From the NCBI GenBank assembly GCA_030600555.1, contig JAUVLW010000005.1, forward strand, positions 1 to 46,926: 46,926 bases of DNA, read 5' to 3'. This document shows, in pieces, positions 18,201 to 25,652 of this stretch. Below the pieces are notes generated by a model, which saw nothing but the letters and a program-made list of their open reading frames with translations, was not told the DNA's origin and searched no databases. Each line of letters begins with the position of its first letter. The stretch's first letter is position 1. Source of the stretch: Candidatus Aenigmatarchaeota archaeon (GTDB lineage Archaea > Aenigmatarchaeota > Aenigmatarchaeia > QMZS01). The position numbers were made by a program, and so were the translations under genes.

Positions 18201-18569
18201 TCAAGCAGCAATTATGCGGAAGCAAAAAATCTGATAACCAATCTGGACACAGAACTTAATTCAATGTCTCTGGAATTTGAAAACCTTGAAACAATGAACA
18301 CAAGCTCAACTCTGCTCATAATGTCGGTTATTGCTTTTTCAATAATACTTGTGGGAATTGTTGTTGCTTACACATTCATGCCAAAAAAAGGATATGTTCC
18401 TGGCAGAGGATATAACCTAATCAGCAAAAAAAGTGAAATAGAACAATCAATAAAAAATATTTTCAAAAAATTAGGCGCAAGCAAAAACGTAGAAGAAAAG
18501 TTGAGAAAGAAAAAATTAACTGAATGGAAAAAATGGTATAAAAAGGAAACAAAAAAAAGAAAATACTAG
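15276..18569 (+). CDS. Large secreted NosD-type beta-helix glycoprotein with C-terminal membrane anchor
   Basis: A signal peptide covers about residues 1-21 (hydrophobic run ending GFAANC). Next comes a right-handed parallel beta-helix (NosD type, about 25-200) with repeated N-N-T-I turns. Several immunoglobulin-like/CARDB-type domains follow, an acidic Ser/Asp linker lies near 685-705, a coiled segment near 925-1000, and one transmembrane helix near 1008-1031. The tail is a Lys-rich cytoplasmic stretch of about 65 residues. N-x-S/T sequons are extremely frequent, which suggests heavy N-glycosylation. It is followed after one base by a polytopic membrane protein and probably co-transcribed with it. 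The role may be S-layer or envelope; the exact function is unknown. Confidence 0.75.
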   Translation: MRAKIFLSLFLITLLIIPGFAANCGGVIPCSCGDFLNDSRTLNANDNLTNCNGTALIINASELILNCNGTTISGNTTGYGINVTNYNNLTIKNCIVMNFSDGMYLDNSSNNTLTNNTITINTNGGIYIDSSANNTIYNNFFNNTNNFNITGSNINYWNTTKQSGTRIYSNGTQIGGNYWTNPSGNGYSDTCNDYDNDDFCDEPYNLSTGNWDYLVLTNKIATLNLIPSWNNTYNYTGNQTISTGTTEDENTTRNLFINLNQTKTFSFTINNSGDSLLYNLTQINSTNLTNTANSSIALNFTNIVLSNNVSAGRIGYLNITIETPVNSYYLGNYSGWIYLNSPNGEPYNYLNFTLNITVTNQTLPRLNLVNSIYYINDSTNLTSVTFEVYSHDNQTLIENSWNISKEYNFTLKNSTGTIIQNISFSVANGIFSGDINATNLDEKNYTLFGNATDEAGNIVEINSSFELLYYLNSDITTNPITIVKGFPFDFTVNVSKPGDFMAENVTVCLDWTGTGLNHSNSSNCTSVGDINGTNSGLALWNFTGTENTNYTINVSVYSEDGKFNYTKQQEVVVRWGYLVVTWKTEPPTDVDIGNGFYVKVYVNNTGNLDVTDVLVDITYSSSYFTKTSGDDLSCNDCDTIAAGEMKDSCYWYLNPTTAGDDNNIIVEATGNNATTGDEDKNVDINTPSTSDDSDDGDDSSYDDFGTNTYYGISFLKPTSSYLYIAQGGTYDLKVELKNTGNTELSDLYLTLSGLDSDYYSITPSVEDDLSSGNTEDYTIHFSIPKDFEAKDYEINLKAISDEKEVSNLITLKVKQTNLQVYNTTNLSIIQGETKTMVFYIKNTGEATLHNVYPALTGASNGSFELDSSKIAVYSKETKYYTIKFTIPETETLGTKEINLTIASDEINISEQLTLTILPSEEEKSTINDNYDELVAQLKIILNKLEKAKNENKNTTSIASDIESANLTLAQIEAYISSSNYAEAKNLITNLDTELNSMSLEFENLETMNTSSTLLIMSVIAFSIILVGIVVAYTFMPKKGYVPGRGYNLISKKSEIEQSIKNIFKKLGASKNVEEKLRKKKLTEWKKWYKKETKKRKY

Positions 18570-18570
18570 C

Positions 18571-19596
18571 ATGGTGAATAAACCAGAAAATCCAGAAGAA
18601 CTTGGCGAACTTCTTAATTTTTTATTTGTTTCAATTTTATTTTTCATGGGATTTTGCGTTTTATTTCTTAGTGGGATTACCTTAAGTTCACTAACAATAT
18701 TGCAAGCGAGGTTCCTTGAAATATTTGCTTTAGGGGTGCTTGAGAATTCCATATTTGAAGTTATAATGAACACATTCTCAGGAATTTTTATAGCTCTGCT
18801 CGGTTTCACAATATTTTGCATGGGACTCTCCTTTCTTGCAGTAAAAAAACCGGGTAAAATGAAATACTTTCTAATTGCACCAATTATCTGCTCAGGAATA
18901 TTATTTAATTTCTCAACCATGTTCCTGTTTCTCGCCATGGGTTTGTTTCTTGCATCCCTTTATGTAATTCCGCTCGGAGAAACTTATGAACAGGAATTAA
19001 AAAAATGGAAGAAATTTCGAATAGGGAGCAATGCTGTATCCCACGCACTTCTGGTTATGTTCATATTCGTATTCATTGGCTCACTTGTTTCTTTTTACAC
19101 AAATGATTCTTATTCCCAAATTTATATGGAAACAACCGCAGAAAGCCTGTCAAATATTATTGGGGGTGAAATATCAAATTTTGCTACGGGAGGAGATTCC
19201 AAATTATCCGAAGGTATGATTAACAAAACTGTTGAAGACCAGATGCAAAAAATCCGGGATGAATACCCGGACCTCACTGAAGAACAATATTCCCAGATTG
19301 AAGTAGAACTTAGAATCAATATTGCTGAAAAAGCAAACTCCTTTGAAACCAGCGACCTTGGAATTAATATTACTGAAACAGTATCCAATGAACTTGAAAA
19401 TTCAGCGCTGATAAAATCCCTTTTAATCTGGTTCCCAATAATGATGAGCATTACAATCTGGGTTTCTCTTGAATTCTTCAAAAGTTTCCTGTTTGCCCCG
19501 AGTTCAGGAATTTTCTCTTATATTCTGCTGAGCATTTCTGAAGTAAAATTAAACAAAGAACAGGAAATAAAAACCCTGAAAAGATTAAGTCAATAA
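18571..19596 (+). CDS. Polytopic membrane protein coupled to the NosD glycoprotein
   Basis: The 341-residue protein has about four hydrophobic helices in its N-terminal half (near 15-40, 70-95, 105-135 and 150-172). A hydrophilic, probably exterior region follows (about 175-285), and the last helices lie near 288-330. The outer region is acidic with NIT and NKT sequons. It starts one base after the upstream stop, so it is almost certainly translated from the same message. I recognise no family. The pairing suggests it anchors or exports the glycoprotein, which is inference only. Confidence 0.65.
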   Translation: MVNKPENPEELGELLNFLFVSILFFMGFCVLFLSGITLSSLTILQARFLEIFALGVLENSIFEVIMNTFSGIFIALLGFTIFCMGLSFLAVKKPGKMKYFLIAPIICSGILFNFSTMFLFLAMGLFLASLYVIPLGETYEQELKKWKKFRIGSNAVSHALLVMFIFVFIGSLVSFYTNDSYSQIYMETTAESLSNIIGGEISNFATGGDSKLSEGMINKTVEDQMQKIRDEYPDLTEEQYSQIEVELRINIAEKANSFETSDLGINITETVSNELENSALIKSLLIWFPIMMSITIWVSLEFFKSFLFAPSSGIFSYILLSISEVKLNKEQEIKTLKRLSQ

Positions 19597-19639
19597 ATTC
19601 TTTACTGAAAAGTATTTAAAATTTGATTTAATTAAAGTT

Positions 19640-20083
19640 ATGTCCAAAAACGAAATACAAATTTGGTTTAAAGAAAAAGATAGAGAACTTTTTGATGAAT
19701 CTATCCCTGAAGCATTTGAAAGAAGTATTATTACTGAACCCTTACCTTATGGGTATCCAGAAAAATATTCTCTAAATTGCACTATGGAAGAACCCGGGTA
19801 TATGGCTGAATTATGGAAAAATTTTGTTTTTGGTAGAATCAACCCTAATGTAAGCATACACATTAAAAATAACTCCAATTACCCTGATGGATTAAGATTT
19901 ATAAATTATTCTAAACCGCCAGGAGGATATAAAGGAACCTATCTAAAACTTTCAGATACATGTCCGCATGATTTCATTCTTCGAGGTTTTAAAACTTATG
20001 AACGGGGTGGTGATGACTCAGTTAAAGAAACTATTGAAAGAGACCATCATTTTCTATTGTATAAAATTAAAAATAATTGGTAA
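19640..20083 (+). CDS. Hypothetical protein, 147 residues
   Basis: The protein is soluble, with no signal peptide, membrane segment or zinc motif. It has one Gly/Pro-rich stretch ([10 protein letters not shown]), one isolated Cys-Pro-His (TCPHDF), and a charged end. No family is recognised. It has its own AT-rich upstream region and lies 38 bases before radA on the same strand. Confidence 0.5.
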   Translation: MSKNEIQIWFKEKDRELFDESIPEAFERSIITEPLPYGYPEKYSLNCTMEEPGYMAELWKNFVFGRINPNVSIHIKNNSNYPDGLRFINYSKPPGGYKGTYLKLSDTCPHDFILRGFKTYERGGDDSVKETIERDHHFLLYKIKNNW

Positions 20084-20121
20084 TAAATCAAGTGTTTCTT
20101 TTATTAATTATTAATAAAATT

Positions 20122-21057
20122 ATGGTGGATAAATTAAAAAACCTTGCCGGAGTTGGCGAGAAAACCGCTGAAAAACTTAGAGAAGCGGGTTATGAAGATT
20201 TAATGGCTATTGCTGCCGCATCCAAAGGAGAAATCTGCGATGCAATTGAAGTTGGAGAAGGAACAGCCGAGAAAATTATTGAAAGCGCAAGAAATGGAAT
20301 AAATATGGGTTTTGAAACCGCAGAATCGGTTTATGAAAAAAGAAAATTGATAGGTAAAATTACCACCGGATCAACAGCATTGGATGACCTTCTTGGCGGT
20401 GGATTTGAAACAGGGTGCATTACAGAAGCTCATGGGGCTTTTGGTTCATCAAAATCGCAATTAGCATTTCAATTAGCTGTTAATGTGCAGTTGCCTATAG
20501 AACAAGGAGGTTTAGACGGAGCTGCTATATTTATAGACACAGAAAATACATTTAGACCAGAAAGAGTTGAGCAGATGGCAAAAGCCGCGGGTCTTGATCC
20601 TGAAGAAGCATTAAAAAATATATTTGTTGCAAGAGCTTACAATTCTGACCATCAGATGTTGCTTGTTGATAAAGCAAAAGAGATAATCAAAGAGAAAAAT
20701 GTAAAAATCCTTATTGTTGATTCCTTAACCTCTATGTTTAGGACTGATTATTCAGGAAGAGGTGAATTAGCTCCAAGACAACAAAAACTAAACAGGCACC
20801 TTCATGAACTGCAAAAATTATCAGAAGTTTCCAATCTTGCTGTTTATGTAACTAATCAGGTAATGTCAAATCCCGCAGTAATGTTTGGGGATCCAACCAC
20901 AGCAATCGGCGGTCACATTCTTGGACACGCCGCAACATTCAGGATGTACTTAAGAAAGAGCAGAGATCAGAAAAGAATTGTTAAATTAATTGACTCTCCT
21001 TCACTGCCGGATTCAGAAGCAATTTTCAAGGTTACTGAAGAAGGGATTCGTGATTAA
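20122..21057 (+). CDS. radA: RadA, archaeal recombinase with variant Walker A
   Basis: RadA forms filaments on single-stranded DNA for homologous recombination. The N-terminal helix-hairpin-helix domain ([15 protein letters not shown]) is followed by the RecA core with [13 protein letters not shown], the catalytic Glu region [11 protein letters not shown], Walker [10 protein letters not shown], and the QVMSNP and GGHILGH segments of loops L1/L2. Length (311 residues) fits archaeal RadA. Walker A reads GAFGSSKS where archaeal RadA usually has GEFGSGKT: the Gly before the Lys is Ser. The track start at 20077 would add 15 odd hydrophobic residues; ATG 20122 gives the normal [12 protein letters not shown]. 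Confidence 0.94.
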   Translation: MVDKLKNLAGVGEKTAEKLREAGYEDLMAIAAASKGEICDAIEVGEGTAEKIIESARNGINMGFETAESVYEKRKLIGKITTGSTALDDLLGGGFETGCITEAHGAFGSSKSQLAFQLAVNVQLPIEQGGLDGAAIFIDTENTFRPERVEQMAKAAGLDPEEALKNIFVARAYNSDHQMLLVDKAKEIIKEKNVKILIVDSLTSMFRTDYSGRGELAPRQQKLNRHLHELQKLSEVSNLAVYVTNQVMSNPAVMFGDPTTAIGGHILGHAATFRMYLRKSRDQKRIVKLIDSPSLPDSEAIFKVTEEGIRD

Positions 21058-21088
21058 CGCAACCCTTTAAAAAATAGTTCTATTAATT

Positions 21089-21634
21089 TTATAAATATTT
21101 AACCATCAAAATTCTGTCAGAGTATTTTCCATTTTTCTTCGAACCTTTTTTAACAATACCCACTTTCTTAAATCCGGATTTTTTGTATAAATTTAAAGCA
21201 ACTTTATTTTCAGCATAAACATCCAGCTCAACAATCTCAGTTTTTAGGTTTTTCTTTGCTTCATTTATTGCAAGTTTTATTAACTTTTTCCCTATTCCCT
21301 TGCCCCTAATTCCTTTTTCTAAACCAATTCCTAAATTTCCAATATGATTTTCTGCGTGGACTCCTTTATTGATATTCACTAAACCTCCAACCTTCCCATT
21401 AACTTCAGCAACAAGAGATACAGCTTCTCTATTTTCAATATTTCTCAGCAGAAGGGTCAAGAATTTAAGTTCTCCCTTTTTACTCATTTTCTTATGCATA
21501 TCTATATAAACTCTTTCTTCAACAAGAGAATTTATGTATTTTAATGTGTCTTCAAAATCTTCAAATTTAGGATACCTGAATATTACAGAATAATTTCCAA
21601 TCTTTGATTCCTCAATAACTTTTCCTGTTAGCAT
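21089..21634 (-). CDS. GNAT-family N-acetyltransferase
   Basis: A GNAT fold is shown by the acetyl-CoA pyrophosphate loop KGIRGKGIGKKLIK and the later strand-helix LDVYAENKVALNLYKKSGFK, the usual motif B. The N-terminal part carries a long helix (YIDMHKKMSKK). It could acetylate a small molecule, a ribosomal protein or a drug. It is three bases after the next gene on the same strand, so the pair is probably transcribed together. Confidence 0.85.
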   Translation of the reverse strand: MLTGKVIEESKIGNYSVIFRYPKFEDFEDTLKYINSLVEERVYIDMHKKMSKKGELKFLTLLLRNIENREAVSLVAEVNGKVGGLVNINKGVHAENHIGNLGIGLEKGIRGKGIGKKLIKLAINEAKKNLKTEIVELDVYAENKVALNLYKKSGFKKVGIVKKGSKKNGKYSDRILMVKYL

Positions 21635-21637
21635 AAT

Positions 21638-21955
21638 TTAAATATTATTAACATAATTCTCTTCTCCGCAATCACAACACACATAAACATCCTTTCCCCT
21701 GAGTTCATTAAGTTTATCCAAGTCCAATAAGTTCCAGACTTCTTCTGCCATATCCATTGCTGCTTTTGCATCACTCCACCTCAATATTTTAACCAGTAAT
21801 TTTCCCCCAATATCTTCTTCTTCAATTTCATTTAAAGCTGTCTCATTTACTTCCTTTTCTTCCTGAATATCCATGATGTAATACTTAAACTGGTGTCTTG
21901 TATTGACTCCGCATTTATTGCAATAAATTTCTTTTATAACTTCTATCTCAACCAC
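21638..21955 (-). CDS. Small CxxC zinc protein of unknown function
   Basis: An N-terminal CNKC and a C-terminal CCDCG may form one zinc site linking both ends of a 105-residue protein. The middle is acidic with a helix (WSDAKAAMDMAEEVW). No family is recognised. The start overlaps nothing, and GNAT follows three bases downstream. Confidence 0.6.
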   Translation of the reverse strand: MVEIEVIKEIYCNKCGVNTRHQFKYYIMDIQEEKEVNETALNEIEEEDIGGKLLVKILRWSDAKAAMDMAEEVWNLLDLDKLNELRGKDVYVCCDCGEENYVNNI

Positions 21956-22003
21956 AATAAGTTTATCTATTTAATTTATACCAATAACAAATTTGATTAT
22001 TAT

Positions 22004-22645
22004 CTAAAAACTCTGCGTAAAATCAACTTTCTCAACTTTCAGATGTTTTTTCATCAACTCGGCAATTTTCATTTTTGCTTCTTCAGGAATTGCTTTTTTC
22101 TCTTCAACAATAACTTTTTTCTCTTCAACCTTTGCTTCAAGTTCTTCGCCAGTAAGAAATTTAACAATTGCTTTTGCCTTTTCCCCATTGTCTTCAATTT
22201 TCTTATTTACCTTAACTTTGTATTCTAAGTCCCTTCCAGCAAGAGGGTGGTTAAAATCAATCCTAACCCTCCCTGAATTTACAGACTGGATTCTTGCTTT
22301 TACATTTCCAAGGTCAAGAATCATCCCCGGGATTGGGTTTATTTTCTGCTTTCTTAACTCTGATTCTGAAACGGTCTTAATCATTTTTGCGTCCCTGATT
22401 CCAAAACCATCTTCTGGGGTTATTGTTGCGGTCTTTTCTTCCCCAACATTCATCTGTTTAATTATTTCCTCAAGACCTTTAACAACAAATTTCTCTCCAA
22501 GTATAATATTTACTGGTTTATAATCTGATTTCTCATTGAATATTCCTTTCTCTTTTGCCAGTTTCTCGTCTGTGAGGTCAAATATCTCATCTGTATCCTT
22601 TATTTTCCCCACATACTCTATTTCAACGAAATCTCCTTCTTGCAT
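22004..22645 (-). CDS. FKBP-type peptidyl-prolyl isomerase, SlyD-like long type
   Basis: The FKBP core is visible: GDFVEIEYVGKI, VILGEKFVVKGLEEII-type strands near 45-65, and VGEEKTATITPEDGFG. A SlyD-type insert-in-flap domain (about 95-140) contains LDLGN and FNHPLAGRDLEY. A Lys/Glu-rich C-terminal extension of about 50 residues follows. Archaeal long FKBPs act as prolyl isomerases and chaperones in the cytosol. It is co-directional with the methyltransferase gene, 32 bases downstream of it. Confidence 0.9.
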   Translation of the reverse strand: MQEGDFVEIEYVGKIKDTDEIFDLTDEKLAKEKGIFNEKSDYKPVNIILGEKFVVKGLEEIIKQMNVGEEKTATITPEDGFGIRDAKMIKTVSESELRKQKINPIPGMILDLGNVKARIQSVNSGRVRIDFNHPLAGRDLEYKVKVNKKIEDNGEKAKAIVKFLTGEELEAKVEEKKVIVEEKKAIPEEAKMKIAELMKKHLKVEKVDFTQSF

Positions 22646-22677
22646 AAAGTTATATGAAAATTTTAAATTTAAGCCTA

Positions 22678-23208
22678 TTATTTTAGGATTTTATAACAAT
22701 ACAAAGTCTCAAAGAATAGTTCCATTTCGCCGAGTTTTACAATATTGAACCTCTTCTCCAACTCAGAAATATTATTAAATGAACTTAACAATATTACCCC
22801 TATCCCCCCATCATTTAAATAAGTCCTAACCTCAAACAGGAATCTCTCGATGAGTTCCTGTCCCCTCTCACCACCCTCGCAACTTAAGTCATCATTCCCG
22901 GGAAGATATGGGGGATTAAAAAAGATTAAATCAAACTTTTCTGTCACATTCTCAAAAAGATTGCTAAGTTTAAACTCAATATTCTCTATCTTCCGCTCTT
23001 TCCTGCGATTCTCAGCAAATTCCACAGACTTTGGGTTTATATCTACCCCAATAATTTTATTTATTTTATCCGCAATACTCAAAGATATATATCCGGAGCC
23101 AGTTCCCATCTCCAGAACACTCTCAAATTTTCTGCTCTTAATTAATTTTTTTATCTGCTCTGTCAGGAAATAAGTGTCCTCATCAGGCTCATAAACCTCT
23201 GTGTTCAT
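22678..23208 (-). CDS. HemK2/Mtq2-like class I methyltransferase (release-factor glutamine methylase)
   Basis: The protein has the short (176 residues) HemK2 form, with no extra N-terminal domain: VYEPDEDTYFL near the start, SAM motif LEMGTGSGYIS, DIN acidic loop, and the catalytic NPPY (about 98-101). In archaea and eukaryotes this family methylates the GGQ glutamine of the class I release factor. The NPPY motif rules out most other small-molecule methylases, but a specific substrate is inference. Divergent to the HIT gene across 21 bases, so both promoters overlap. Confidence 0.85.
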   Translation of the reverse strand: MNTEVYEPDEDTYFLTEQIKKLIKSRKFESVLEMGTGSGYISLSIADKINKIIGVDINPKSVEFAENRRKERKIENIEFKLSNLFENVTEKFDLIFFNPPYLPGNDDLSCEGGERGQELIERFLFEVRTYLNDGGIGVILLSSFNNISELEKRFNIVKLGEMELFFETLYCYKILK

Positions 23209-23229
23209 TAATTAATTTATTATTGATTT

Positions 23230-23847
23230 ATGGATTGTTTATTCTGCAAGATTGTAAAGGGTGAAATACCAACACTTAAAGTCTATGAAAATTCCTCTGT
23301 ATTATCATTCCTTGATGTTAATCCCTGCTCTCTTGGGCATACAATCATAATTCCAAAGAAACATTACCAGAATATTGAAGATATTCCTGAAGAAGAATTA
23401 AATGAATTATTCTCAACAATAACCAAACTTGTAAAAGTAATTCCCGGGGTTGTTGGAACAACAGACTGCAATATTGGGTTAAATAATGGCAAACTTGCGG
23501 GACAGGAAGTTCCTCATGTTCATTTCCACATAATCCCAAGATTTGAAGGAGATAAAGGATCATCAATTCAGGGGCTAGTGAGAATGGAAGTTGACAAGCA
23601 AAAACTCCCTGAACTCGCGGAAAAAATCAAAAATGAAATTGAGAACAATCCTGATGGAAAGAAAACAACTGAAACAAAGAAAGAAACAACTGAAAATAAA
23701 CCGCAGGAAGAAAAAGACTCCGACTCTTCAAACAAGGAAAAAGAAGAACAACCAACAAAAAGCCCTGAAAGAGAATGGCAGGAATTTGATATGGAACTGC
23801 AAAATACACCGCCTGATTATTCTGAAGCAAGAAAAGAGAATTATTAA
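23230..23847 (+). CDS. HIT-family hydrolase with acidic tail
   Basis: The N-terminal 120 residues are a HIT domain: CLFCKIVKGEIP with a possible zinc pair, and the catalytic histidine triad HVHFHIIPR. Such proteins cleave nucleoside-phosphate bonds (AMP-lysine or Ap4A type). The remainder (about 135-205) is a charged low-complexity Lys/Glu/Thr tail without structure signals. The tail is longer than in most HIT enzymes. Confidence 0.88.
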   Translation: MDCLFCKIVKGEIPTLKVYENSSVLSFLDVNPCSLGHTIIIPKKHYQNIEDIPEEELNELFSTITKLVKVIPGVVGTTDCNIGLNNGKLAGQEVPHVHFHIIPRFEGDKGSSIQGLVRMEVDKQKLPELAEKIKNEIENNPDGKKTTETKKETTENKPQEEKDSDSSNKEKEEQPTKSPEREWQEFDMELQNTPPDYSEARKENY

Positions 23848-23917
23848 GAAATTTGTAAATTTTAATTAAATTATCAATAATCAACAATTAGTTAAAAATA
23901 TTATTCTATAAAATTAT

Positions 23918-24072
23918 GTCGGGGTGGCTTAGTGGCTAAAGCGCTGCGCTCATAATTGATGAGCTAAGAGAGAAATCGATGATTTAGTGCTGGGAAACGC
24001 AGAGATCGAGGGTACATAAGTCCTTCAAAAATAAACTTGGGACAATGCCTCAATCAAATCCCTCCCCCGACA
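23918..24072 (+). tRNA. tRNA with CAT anticodon (probably elongator Met) carrying two introns
   Basis: The mature tRNA has 73 bases. Acceptor GTCGGGG pairs with CCCCGAC plus discriminator A. The D-arm is GCTT/AAGC, the anticodon stem CTGCG/CGCAG with loop CTCATAA, and the T-arm GAGGG/CCCTC with loop TTCAAAT. CCA is not encoded. Intron 1 is 23955-23996 (42 bases) at the canonical 37/38 site; CTCA pairs with TGGG and bulges TAA and AAA give a bulge-helix-bulge. Intron 2 is 24014-24053 (40 bases) between positions 54 and 55. There GAGG pairs with CCTC, bulges GTA and AAT are cut after their second base, and CAT/ATG plus GTCC/GGAC form the inner helix. G1-C72 and the lack of a GGG anticodon stem argue against initiator Met. 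Ile2 (modified CAT) is the alternative. Confidence 0.88.
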
Positions 24073-24105
24073 CTAAACTTAATGCATTTAAAAAGTGTCT
24101 ATATT

Positions 24106-24531
24106 ATGACAAACGGGAAGCAAAATTTTTCAAAAATTGACAACATAATTAAAAAGGACAGCCACTTGCTCCGTAAACGAAAATTAACTTTTGGTCAGAA
24201 AGCATCTGACAGATTAACAAGATTCTGCGGTTCCTGGACTTTTATAATCTTCTTATTTATTTTTATTGGTATCTGGATGAGTATTAACTTATATGGAATA
24301 TTTGCTAAATGGGACCCTTATCCATTTATTTTGCTTAACTTCGTTCTTTCATGTCTCGCGGCTATAGAAGCGCCAATCATACTTATGAGTCAAAACAGGG
24401 AAGAAGAAAAATCAAAACTAAAAATTGAACGAGATTATCTAATAGATAAAAAATCAGAGAGAGAAATTGAAGATATTCAAAAAGATTTGGATGAAATAAA
24501 GAAACTTCTGAAAAACATAAAAAAACAATGA
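24106..24531 (+). CDS. DUF1003 membrane protein
   Basis: The core matches DUF1003: an amphipathic lead with TFGQKASDRL, two transmembrane helices (GSWTFIIFLFIFIGIWMSINL and PFILLNFVLSCLAAIEAPIILMSQ as blocks), and a charged coiled-coil tail. The ORF track start (24037) would begin inside the tRNA. The ATG at 24106 is the first after it and gives MTNGKQNFSK, so I use it. DUF1003 proteins occur widely and their function is unknown. It overlaps pcm by ATGA. Confidence 0.85.
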   Translation: MTNGKQNFSKIDNIIKKDSHLLRKRKLTFGQKASDRLTRFCGSWTFIIFLFIFIGIWMSINLYGIFAKWDPYPFILLNFVLSCLAAIEAPIILMSQNREEEKSKLKIERDYLIDKKSEREIEDIQKDLDEIKKLLKNIKKQ

Positions 24532-25139
24532 AGCTAGTTGAAAAATTAATCAAACAAAAATATTTAAAAACTCCTGAAATAATTTCCGCTTTCAGGAAAA
24601 TAAAGAGAATTGATTTTCTGCCTGAAGAATTAAAAGAATTTGCAGAATTAAATGGACCTCTTCCTATTGGATATGAACAAACAATATCCCAGCCACTAAC
24701 TGTTGCTATTATGTTTGAACTCCTGCAACCAAAAAAAGGAGATAATATTCTTGATATTGGTGCCGGGTCAGGATGGACAACTGCTTTATTATCTGAAATT
24801 GTCGGAAAATCAGGGAAAGTTTACGGAATTGAATTAATCAAGGAATTAAAAGAATTTGGAGAGAAAAACACTGAAAACTACAATTTTGTTAAGAACGGTA
24901 TTGTAAAATTTATTTATGGGGATGGGTCAAAAGGACTTCCTGAAAAAGCCCCGTTTGATAAAATTCTGGTTTCAGCATCAGCAGACAAAATTTCATCTGA
25001 ATTAAAAGAACAACTGAAAATAAACGGCAGGCTTGTAATTCCTGTAAAAAATTCTGTTTTTTTGATTATAAAAAAATCTGATAGATTTGAAGAAGAAGAA
25101 TTCCCGGGTTTCAGTTTTGTCCCTCTCATTAAAGAATAA
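24528..25139 (+). CDS. pcm: Protein-L-isoaspartate O-methyltransferase (PIMT)
   Basis: PIMT repairs isoaspartyl residues in aged proteins. Diagnostic blocks are LPIGYEQTISQP (substrate loop) and the SAM motif VLDIGAGSGWTTALL-type (here NILDIGAGSGWTTALL), followed by GDGSKGLPEKAPFD. The 203-residue length is typical. The start overlaps the DUF1003 stop by ATGA, indicating coupled translation. Confidence 0.93.
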   Translation: MKLVEKLIKQKYLKTPEIISAFRKIKRIDFLPEELKEFAELNGPLPIGYEQTISQPLTVAIMFELLQPKKGDNILDIGAGSGWTTALLSEIVGKSGKVYGIELIKELKEFGEKNTENYNFVKNGIVKFIYGDGSKGLPEKAPFDKILVSASADKISSELKEQLKINGRLVIPVKNSVFLIIKKSDRFEEEEFPGFSFVPLIKE

Positions 25140-25171
25140 TAGGGTCTTATTTATTTTTAACAAGAAATATA

Positions 25172-25336
25172 ATGGAAAACCTATATTGCATAAGTTGCGG
25201 GAGAGGAGTAACAGGAGATAAATTTATAAGATTCCTGTGCCCTGAATGCGGCAAAGAAGATATCATAAGATGTCAAGTTTGCAGAAAAAACGCAAAAATC
25301 TATGTTTGCAAGAAATGCGGTTTTACAGGACCTTAA
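25172..25336 (+). CDS. Small double zinc-ribbon protein before aEF-1beta
   Basis: This 54-residue ORF is too short for the ORF track. It reads MENLYCISCGRG and continues with four CxxC knuckles (CISC, CPEC, CQVC, CKKC), so two zinc sites. Archaea commonly have such a small zinc-finger gene directly before aEF-1beta (HVO_2753-like), and the aEF-1beta ATG follows here after one base. A role in translation or RNA binding is inferred from context. Confidence 0.82.
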   Translation: MENLYCISCGRGVTGDKFIRFLCPECGKEDIIRCQVCRKNAKIYVCKKCGFTGP

Positions 25337-25337
25337 T

Positions 25338-25583
25338 ATGGGAGAAGTTGCTGTTGTTTATAAGATAAACCCGGAATTAGACAAAAAAGATGAGATTAAA
25401 ATTAAACTTACTGAAATCGGAGCAAAAGAAATTAAAGAAGAAGATGTTGGTTTTGGGATAACTGTGCTAAATGTAGTTTTTGTCATGGAAGATAAACCAA
25501 ACTGCATGGAAGACCTTGAAAAGAAAATAGAAGTTGTAAAAGGCATCAATTCGATTCAAGTAGAAGGAACAACTCTTTTATAA
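25338..25583 (+). CDS. Archaeal elongation factor 1-beta (aEF-1B), guanine nucleotide exchange factor
   Basis: aEF-1B reloads aEF-1alpha with GTP. The 81-residue product matches the family: MGEVAVVYKINPE opening, KEIKEEDVGFGI middle and a C-terminal strand with VEGTTLL. The track begins 12 codons earlier inside the zinc-finger gene; ATG 25338 gives the standard short form. The zinc-finger stop sits directly upstream. Confidence 0.93.
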   Translation: MGEVAVVYKINPELDKKDEIKIKLTEIGAKEIKEEDVGFGITVLNVVFVMEDKPNCMEDLEKKIEVVKGINSIQVEGTTLL

Positions 25584-25652
25584 TTATCTTAATAAATTTA
25601 AATAATTATTATTGATTTAATAGAAATTTTTTACAATTATCTGATTTTTATA

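Noticed and set aside
24037-24105. Start of the DUF1003 ORF in the track
   Set aside because: It lies inside the tRNA gene; the first downstream ATG gives a family-like start.
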